A DNA stretch of 64,000 nt. It comes from Rhizobiales bacterium 32-66-11 (GTDB taxonomy: Bacteria; Pseudomonadota; Alphaproteobacteria; Rhizobiales; Xanthobacteraceae). The notes beneath the pieces were generated by a model, which searched no databases, was not told where the DNA came from, and was given only the letters and a program-made list of their open reading frames with translations. Shown here one piece after another: positions 59,277 through 64,000 of this stretch. The stretch is from the NCBI GenBank assembly GCA_002304505.1, contig NCEH01000001.1, positions 62,001 to 126,000 of the forward strand, read 5' to 3'. The first letter of the stretch is position 1. Every line of letters starts with the position of its first letter. The translations under genes were made by a program, and so were the position numbers.

Positions 59277-60047
59277 TCAGAAACGACCGCCCGCGGCGCG
59301 CATCCGTCCCTCCTGTTGGGCGCGGACCAACTGCGGCAATTGAGAGAGCGCCTGCACCTCGAAGTCCGCCGCTTCGGCGTAGGTCTCCTCCTGCATCCTG
59401 AGCGCCTTGAACATGGTCAAGGGCGAGATCGGGCGCGCCTCAAGCTCACGCGTCAGCGTCTCCGTCGGCAGACGGGCGATGCGCGCGACGCGGAAGCCGA
59501 AATTCTTCGCGCCGCCGACATCAAAGCCGTTGGACGACACAAACAGGACGTTCTCCGGCTTCACCCCGAGTGCTTCCTCCACCATCTCGTAGGCGCGGGG
59601 ATGGGGCTTGAACACCCCCTTGGAATCCACGCTGATCACTTGGTCGAAAAGCTCGGCAATGCCGGCATTTGCGACCAGGCGCTGCAACATGCCCGGCGCG
59701 CCGTTGGAGAGGATGGCGAGCCGGAGCGGGGCGAGGTCCTTCAGGCACTGGGCCGCGTCGGGATAGGGCAGAAGCCGGTTATAGGCGTCTGCCATCTCGG
59801 AGAGGAATGCGGCGTCCGGCTCGCGGCCGAGCGTATTCAACGTGTAGGCCAGGGCTTCCTGCGTCACGCACCAGAAATCCTGGTAACGCCCCGTGAGCGA
59901 GCGCAGCCAGCTGTATTCCAGCTGCTTCTGCCGCCAGATCTGGGTGATGTACTCGCCATATCCGGGATAGGCGCGCTCGGTCGCATCGGCGACCGACTGC
60001 ACGTCGAAGAGCGTTCCATAGGCATCGAAGACAACGGCTTTGATCAT
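59277..60047 (-). CDS. dhlB: (S)-2-haloacid dehalogenase, type II
   Basis: A 256-residue HAD-superfamily enzyme that hydrolyses (S)-2-haloacids to 2-hydroxyacids through an aspartyl ester. With the ATG at 60047, every active-site residue I recall for DhlB of Xanthobacter autotrophicus falls at the same number: D8 (nucleophile), R39, S114, N115, K147, Y153, S171, N173, F175 and D176. That register is the reason for preferring this start over the in-frame ATG at 60057-60059. The gene follows the dhlC symporter by 14 bases and precedes the HPP gene by 10. Haloacetate or 2-chloropropionate would be natural substrates. Confidence 0.95.
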   Translation of the reverse strand: MIKAVVFDAYGTLFDVQSVADATERAYPGYGEYITQIWRQKQLEYSWLRSLTGRYQDFWCVTQEALAYTLNTLGREPDAAFLSEMADAYNRLLPYPDAAQCLKDLAPLRLAILSNGAPGMLQRLVANAGIAELFDQVISVDSKGVFKPHPRAYEMVEEALGVKPENVLFVSSNGFDVGGAKNFGFRVARIARLPTETLTRELEARPISPLTMFKALRMQEETYAEAADFEVQALSQLPQLVRAQQEGRMRAAGGRF

Positions 60048-60061
60048 GTCGGATCTCATTT

Positions 60062-61612
60062 TCAGTGGTGTGCAGGGCCGGCCGACACGTCGTCGCGCAG
60101 GCCGGTGTTCGCCCGGAAGACGACTTCATCGAACTGCGCTTCCGAAACCGGATCGCGCGGCGAGAGAAGTGCGCCGAGGATGGCGCCGAGAAAGCCGATC
60201 GGAACGCTGGCAATAGCGGGATTCACGATCGGAAACAGTGCATCGGCGCCCATGAAGGCCGGCCCGAGCATCGCCAGCACCACGGAGGAGACCAGCCCCG
60301 CCGTCATGCCCGCGACAACGCCGGCGGTGTTGAACCGGCGCCAGAACAGCGACAGCACGATCACGGGAAAATTCGCGCTGGCCGCGATCGAGATCGCCAG
60401 GATGACCAGCACCGCCACGTTGATGCCCTGCGCCAACAGGCCGAAGAGGATGGCAAAAACGCCCACCGCAAGGGTCGCGATCCGAGCCACCTTCACCTGC
60501 TCGCGCTCGCCGACCTTCCCGCCACGCATGACATTCACATAAAGATCATGTGCGATCGCGCCCGACGTGGAGAGCGTGAGTGCCGCCACGACGGCCAGGA
60601 TGGTGGCGAAGGCCACGGCGACCACGACGGCGAGAAAGATCTCCCCGCCGATGCTGCCGGGACCGCCGCCGAGATACTGCGCCAGCAGAGGCAGGGCGAG
60701 ATTGCCACCCTTGTCCGCGGCCCGGATAACGTCCTGCCCGACCAGCGCCGCCGAGCCGAGGCCGATCAAGGTGGTCACGAGGAAGAAGGCGCCGGCGAGG
60801 AACATGAGCCACACTGCCGAGCGTCGCGCCGTCTGGGCATCGGGGACGGTGTAGAAGCGGGTCATGACGTGCGGCAGGCCGGCGGTGCCGAAGGCGAAGC
60901 TCAGCCCGAGCGAGAGCTGATCCAGCGGGTGCTTCAGATAGTTCCCCGGTGCCAGTATCTGCGGCCCGTAGCGTTCCTCCGCCGCCGCGAACACGGCGAG
61001 CGGATCGAAGCCGAACTGTGCGAGCAACAGGGCAACCAGCACGATGGCGGTGCCGAGCAGCAGGACGGCCTTGATGATCTGAACCCAGGTGGTGGCCAGC
61101 ATGCCGCCGAACACGACATAGACCAGCATGCCGACTCCGACGCCGACGATCGAGATCGCGTAGGGCACGCCGAGCAGCAGTTTGATCAGCGCCGCCCCAC
61201 CCGCCATCTGCGGGACCAGATAGGCGAGGCTCACCACAACCGTGCCCAGCACCGCCGCCAGCCGCGCCTGCGGGCGCTGCATGCGAAAGGCAATGACGTC
61301 GCCGAGCGTGAAACGGCCGGTGTTGCGGACCGGCTCGGCCACCAGCATCAGGATGGCCAGGAAGGCGACGAGCGCGCCGGCGGCATAGAGCGACCCGTCC
61401 ATGCCGTAGAGCGCGGCGAGGCCGGAGAAACCGAGAAAGGCCGCGGCGCTCATCCAGTCGCCGGCGAGCGCGAACCCGTTCTGTATGGGGCCGAGATTGC
61501 CATGCGCGGTATAGAAATCGCTGGCGGTACGGGTGCGCCGCGCCGCCCAATAGGTGATGCCGAGGGTGACCGCGATGATCATCACGAAGATGGCGAGAGA
61601 AAGCAGTTTCAT
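60062..61612 (-). CDS. dhlC: Sodium:solute symporter (ActP/DhlC-like), haloacid or acetate uptake
   Basis: A 516-residue symporter of the SSS family with 13 predicted membrane helices. FYTAHGNLGPIQNGFALAGDWMSAA near residues 33-57 (split block) and AGGAALIKLLLGVPYA are typical of the acetate permease ActP branch. It overlaps the DUF485 gene by 4 bases, the usual yjcH-actP arrangement, and is followed by dhlB. In strain GJ10 the equivalent gene, dhlC, was proposed to import chlorinated acids; that role fits here. Ordinary acetate transport cannot be excluded. Confidence 0.93.
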   Translation of the reverse strand: MKLLSLAIFVMIIAVTLGITYWAARRTRTASDFYTAHGNLGPIQNGFALAGDWMSAAAFLGFSGLAALYGMDGSLYAAGALVAFLAILMLVAEPVRNTGRFTLGDVIAFRMQRPQARLAAVLGTVVVSLAYLVPQMAGGAALIKLLLGVPYAISIVGVGVGMLVYVVFGGMLATTWVQIIKAVLLLGTAIVLVALLLAQFGFDPLAVFAAAEERYGPQILAPGNYLKHPLDQLSLGLSFAFGTAGLPHVMTRFYTVPDAQTARRSAVWLMFLAGAFFLVTTLIGLGSAALVGQDVIRAADKGGNLALPLLAQYLGGGPGSIGGEIFLAVVVAVAFATILAVVAALTLSTSGAIAHDLYVNVMRGGKVGEREQVKVARIATLAVGVFAILFGLLAQGINVAVLVILAISIAASANFPVIVLSLFWRRFNTAGVVAGMTAGLVSSVVLAMLGPAFMGADALFPIVNPAIASVPIGFLGAILGALLSPRDPVSEAQFDEVVFRANTGLRDDVSAGPAHH

Positions 61613-61995
61613 CGTGCCCCCTCCCCAATCGCGGCGTCACGCGCGGCGGCGGCAAGCGGATCGAAGGTGCGATGGGCTGCGAGCGTGTAGAGCAGAGCCG
61701 CTCCCCAGGTCACGAGATAGATGGCGATGACCAGCACGTAACCGATATTCAGCGCACCGAAGGCCTTGGTTGCCATGAAGGGGCGGGCATAGCCGGCGAG
61801 CAGCAGGGTCAGGAAGAAGAAGCCAAGCGAGAGGCCGAGCAGCCAGCCGATGGTCTGGCGCTTGGCCTGGACAAGCCGGCGAAAGCTCGGGCCTTCGACG
61901 CGCGCGTGCCAGTCGGGCATGCGGGCAGGGGAAAGGGGCGTGGGAGGCAAGGCTCCCACCGCCGGTGCGCGCACCGGGGCGGATTGGATTGTCAT
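61609..61995 (-). CDS. DUF485 family membrane protein (YjcH-like)
   Basis: A 128-residue protein with two membrane helices (about 50-68 and 84-105) and the DUF485 motifs FRRLVQAKRQTIGWLLG and ATKAFGALNIGYVL. DUF485 proteins almost always precede actP-type symporters and are probably accessory to them. A Pro-rich N-terminal extension of about 25 residues is unusual. Its stop overlaps the dhlC start (ATGA). The sigma-54 promoter at 62070-62084 lies 75 bases upstream. Confidence 0.92.
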   Translation of the reverse strand: MTIQSAPVRAPAVGALPPTPLSPARMPDWHARVEGPSFRRLVQAKRQTIGWLLGLSLGFFFLTLLLAGYARPFMATKAFGALNIGYVLVIAIYLVTWGAALLYTLAAHRTFDPLAAAARDAAIGEGAR

Positions 61996-62069
61996 GTGGC
62001 GTTTCCTTTGGTCTTGTTATGGGCCGTGGTCCTGCGGAGTGCCGCCGCAATCTGGCCGCCGTACATCCC

Positions 62070-62084
62070 GCAACTTGCGTGCCA
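62070..62084 (-). promoter_or_regulatory. Sigma-54 promoter of the DUF485-dhlC-dhlB operon
   Basis: Read on the minus strand, TGGCACGCAAGTTGC matches the sigma-54 consensus TGGCACG-N4-TTGC exactly, with the -24 GG and -12 GC at the right spacing. The expected transcription start is near 62058, about 60 bases before the DUF485 ATG. A sigma-54 activator gene is divergent from it. Confidence 0.92.
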
Positions 62085-62136
62085 GTTTTGTGACGCCCAT
62101 AATATCAAGGTGTTAGCTGAAATGGCCGCTCCGATT

Positions 62137-62172
62137 GATGCAAAAATGCATCTATTGATGCGATAATGCATT
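62137..62172. promoter_or_regulatory. Tandem dyads, probable DhlR enhancer sites
   Basis: GATGCA-AAAA-TGCATC (62137-62152) is a perfect dyad, and GATGCG-ATAA-TGCATT (62157-62172) is a close copy exactly 20 bases on, the same face of the helix. They lie about 80-115 bases upstream of the predicted sigma-54 start and end 12 bases before the dhlR ATG, so DhlR binding there could both activate the operon and limit its own expression. Confidence 0.75.
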
Positions 62173-62184
62173 GGAAAGAATGCC

Positions 62185-63618
62185 ATGCGCCTGCCCATTC
62201 AATCTCCGGCCGCCATGCCTGATCTGCCGCTGACCGAGAGCGATTTCAGCGAGATCATCCGCAATTCGTTCGACGGTATCTTTGTCGCCGATGGCGAGGG
62301 GCGCACGCTGATGGTCAATCCCGGTTGTGAGCGCAATTACGACCTTCGCGCCGAGGATGTGGTCGGTCGGCTGGTCATTGACCTGGAGGCGGATGGCCTG
62401 ATCCGCCCGGTCATCGCCCCGCGCGTCATCGCCACAGGCCAGCGTGTGACCGCGATCCAACGCACCCACACGGGCAAGACCATTCTCGCGACTGGAACGC
62501 CGCTCTTCGACGATGAGGGGCGCGTGCGGCGCGTCATCATCAACTCCCGGGATACGACCGAACTCGATCAATTGCAGGCCGAGCTTTCACGCATCCGTCA
62601 CGATCTGGCGCGGGCGGAGACCGAAGTGGCGCAGTTGCGCCAGGAAGGCTTGCCGCCGGACGGCCCGGTGTTCCATGGCGAGGCGACCCGACGGATCGCC
62701 GATCTGCTGCGGCGAGTATCAGCCTCGGACGCCACTGTCCTGCTCACGGGCGAGTCCGGTGTCGGCAAGGAGGTTTTTGCCCGCCTCGTGCACCGCGAGA
62801 GTCCACGGGCCAGCGCCGCCTTCATCAAGATCAATTGCGGGGCGCTTCCGCGCGACCTCATCGAATCCGAGCTCTTCGGCTATGAGGCCGGCGCGTTCAC
62901 CGGGGCGCACAAAAATGGCAAGCCCGGCATGCTGGAGCTCGCCAATCACGGCACGCTGTTTCTCGACGAGATCGGAGAACTGCCGCTCGACATGCAGGTG
63001 AAGCTGCTCCACGTGCTGCAAGATCGGACCGTCGCGCGGCTCGGCTCCACCCGCTCCATGCCGCTCGACATCCGCATCGTGGCCGCGACCAATCGCGATC
63101 TGGCCCGCGCGGTCGAGGCCTCGACCTTTCGCGCGGATCTGTTCTACCGCCTCAACGTGGTGCCGGTGGTGGTGCCGCCGCTGCGTGAACGGCGCGAGGA
63201 TATTCTGCCGCTTGTTCGCCAGGCCCTTTCCGTCTTTAACGCGCAGTATCGTACCCACAAGCAGTTTTCCCATGCCGCTGCGCTGGTGCTGGTCGCCTAT
63301 GACTGGCCCGGAAATGTTCGCGAGCTGCGCAATCTGGTCGAGCGGCTGGTGGTCACGTCCACCGGCACCGTGATCGAGGCCGAGGAGCTGGGGATCGCCA
63401 CCAAGTTACCGGCTGTCGAACGCGCCGAGGGTCCTGGCGTCGACCGGCTTGAGATGGAGGGATTGGGCCTCGACGAACAGGTGCGCCGCTTTGAAGCCGC
63501 TCTTATCGAGGGCGCCCTGAGACGCTTCTCCACCACGCGGGCTGCGGCGCGTCATCTCGGCGTGAACCAGTCCACCATTGTCCGGAAGATGAAAGGCACG
63601 ACTGATACTCGGCGCTGA
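62185..63618 (+). CDS. dhlR: Sigma-54-dependent transcriptional activator
   Basis: A 477-residue activator in three parts: a PAS sensor domain (about residues 18-130), a short coiled linker ([20 protein letters not shown]), an AAA+ sigma-54 interaction domain (about 155-390) and a Fis-type HTH (about 435-475, [20 protein letters not shown]). Walker A is GESGVGKE, the sigma-54 loop is intact as GAFTGAHK, and Walker B is [12 protein letters not shown]. There is no receiver domain, so it probably senses a ligand by PAS. It is divergent from the haloacid operon, matching dhlR in strain GJ10. Ribosome site GGAAAG precedes the ATG. Confidence 0.95.
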   Translation: MRLPIQSPAAMPDLPLTESDFSEIIRNSFDGIFVADGEGRTLMVNPGCERNYDLRAEDVVGRLVIDLEADGLIRPVIAPRVIATGQRVTAIQRTHTGKTILATGTPLFDDEGRVRRVIINSRDTTELDQLQAELSRIRHDLARAETEVAQLRQEGLPPDGPVFHGEATRRIADLLRRVSASDATVLLTGESGVGKEVFARLVHRESPRASAAFIKINCGALPRDLIESELFGYEAGAFTGAHKNGKPGMLELANHGTLFLDEIGELPLDMQVKLLHVLQDRTVARLGSTRSMPLDIRIVAATNRDLARAVEASTFRADLFYRLNVVPVVVPPLRERREDILPLVRQALSVFNAQYRTHKQFSHAAALVLVAYDWPGNVRELRNLVERLVVTSTGTVIEAEELGIATKLPAVERAEGPGVDRLEMEGLGLDEQVRRFEAALIEGALRRFSTTRAAARHLGVNQSTIVRKMKGTTDTRR

Positions 63619-63762
63619 GGCCGGTCATACGCCGCACAAACCCCTCTTGTTTATTTTTAGATCGAACGTTCTAATTGGAGGTATCCCTTCCTCCAGCGTG
63701 ACGATCCACACATGAGGCATCTCAGGCTTCCGGCCTTTCCGCTCCTCTCTGCCGAAATCGAC

Positions 63763-64000
63763 ATGATCGGCTGGACCCTTGCCGATTTTCAGGCGGGCTA
63801 TCAGGCGGGACGTTTCTCCGCTTCTGATGTCGCGGCGGCGTGTCTGGCGCGGATTGCTCGGCTGGAGCCCTATCTGAACGCATTCATCAGCCTGAACATG
63901 GCGCTCATGGAGGATGCCACACAGGTAGACGCAGAGTGGCGGGCCGGTGTGAGAAAGGGTCCGCTCCATGGCGTGCCCATCGTCATCAAGGACAACATGA
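63763..64000 (+). CDS. Amidase family protein (partial, N-terminal part)
   Basis: The first 79 codons of an amidase-signature enzyme that runs off the right edge. WTLADFQAGYQAGRFSASDV and LARIARLEPYLNAFISL are typical helices of GatA-like amidases, and GPLHGVPIVIKDNM contains the catalytic lysine segment (V-x-IKDN). I use ATG 63763; an in-frame ATG at 63712 would add 17 residues and neither has a strong ribosome site. It could belong to amide or urea-type nitrogen use; the Ser-Ser catalytic pair lies outside the window. Confidence 0.88.
   Translation, partial: MIGWTLADFQAGYQAGRFSASDVAAACLARIARLEPYLNAFISLNMALMEDATQVDAEWRAGVRKGPLHGVPIVIKDNM

Noticed and set aside
60065..61690. A 541-codon plus-strand frame opposite dhlC
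   Set aside because: Antisense shadow of a symporter; the composition is Glu/His/Arg-rich without hydrophobic core.

Overview
The window comes from a GC-rich alphaproteobacterial chromosome, most likely a member of the Hyphomicrobiales close to Xanthobacter/Ancylobacter. Pointers are the general L-amino-acid ABC transporter (aapJQMP), an IalB-family protein, HemP, a class II DAHP synthase, and a haloacid dehalogenase locus (regulator, symporter, dehalogenase) with the gene set described for dhlR-dhlC-dhlB of Xanthobacter autotrophicus GJ10. This placement is by recall of families; no search was run.

Layout. 1-2.4 kb: TRAP transporter dctP-dctQ-dctM on the minus strand, dctM cut by the window edge. 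2.7-5.9 kb: a glutathione S-transferase, then a TPR protein with a glycosyltransferase-like C-terminus overlapping a DUF6165 gene. 6-22.8 kb: tRNA-Ser(GCU), an AT-rich stretch, then a surface-protein locus: a YadA-like trimeric autotransporter, an IalB-like secreted protein, a membrane-anchored unknown, a giant classical autotransporter of about 3,540 residues built of some 37 glycine-rich modules, and a TIGR03032-like protein. 22.9-34.5 kb: mostly single housekeeping and small genes: VOC proteins, a BNR propeller plus ubiquitin-like (MoaD/ThiS) pair, an Rrf2 regulator, class II DAHP synthase with a strong terminator, GNAT, an MhqO/MhqD-like pair, a winged-helix protein, small exported proteins, an NDUFS4-like subunit, tRNA-Arg(UCU) and a sulfotransferase. 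34.6-43 kb: K+/H+ antiporter, aminotransferase, RND efflux pair, hemP. 43.1-47.8 kb: an amidohydrolase-fold protein, then a tightly overlapping envelope cassette (GT39, PAP2, GT2, LAB_N). 47.9-54 kb: metC divergent from aapJQMP. 54.1-56.9 kb: a membrane-tailed nucleoside deoxyribosyltransferase between long palindromes, a VOC protein, a methyltransferase and tRNA-Ser(UGA). 56.9-58.7 kb: gene-poor AT-rich DNA and an orphan nrsF with a decayed second copy. 58.7-64 kb: the haloacid locus (DUF485, dhlC, dhlB, HPP; divergent dhlR) and the start of an amidase.

How parts work together. The haloacid locus reads as a complete circuit: a perfect sigma-54 promoter faces the uptake/dehalogenase operon, two 16-bp dyads on a 20-bp repeat lie upstream of it, and dhlR encodes a PAS-AAA-HTH sigma-54 activator. 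In the aap operon the M-P junction is damaged: the usual AapM tail and an AapP start codon are both missing. The most unusual material is the autotransporter locus, whose giant gene shows a higher-order repeat of about 0.96 kb (five modules) in at least three copies.
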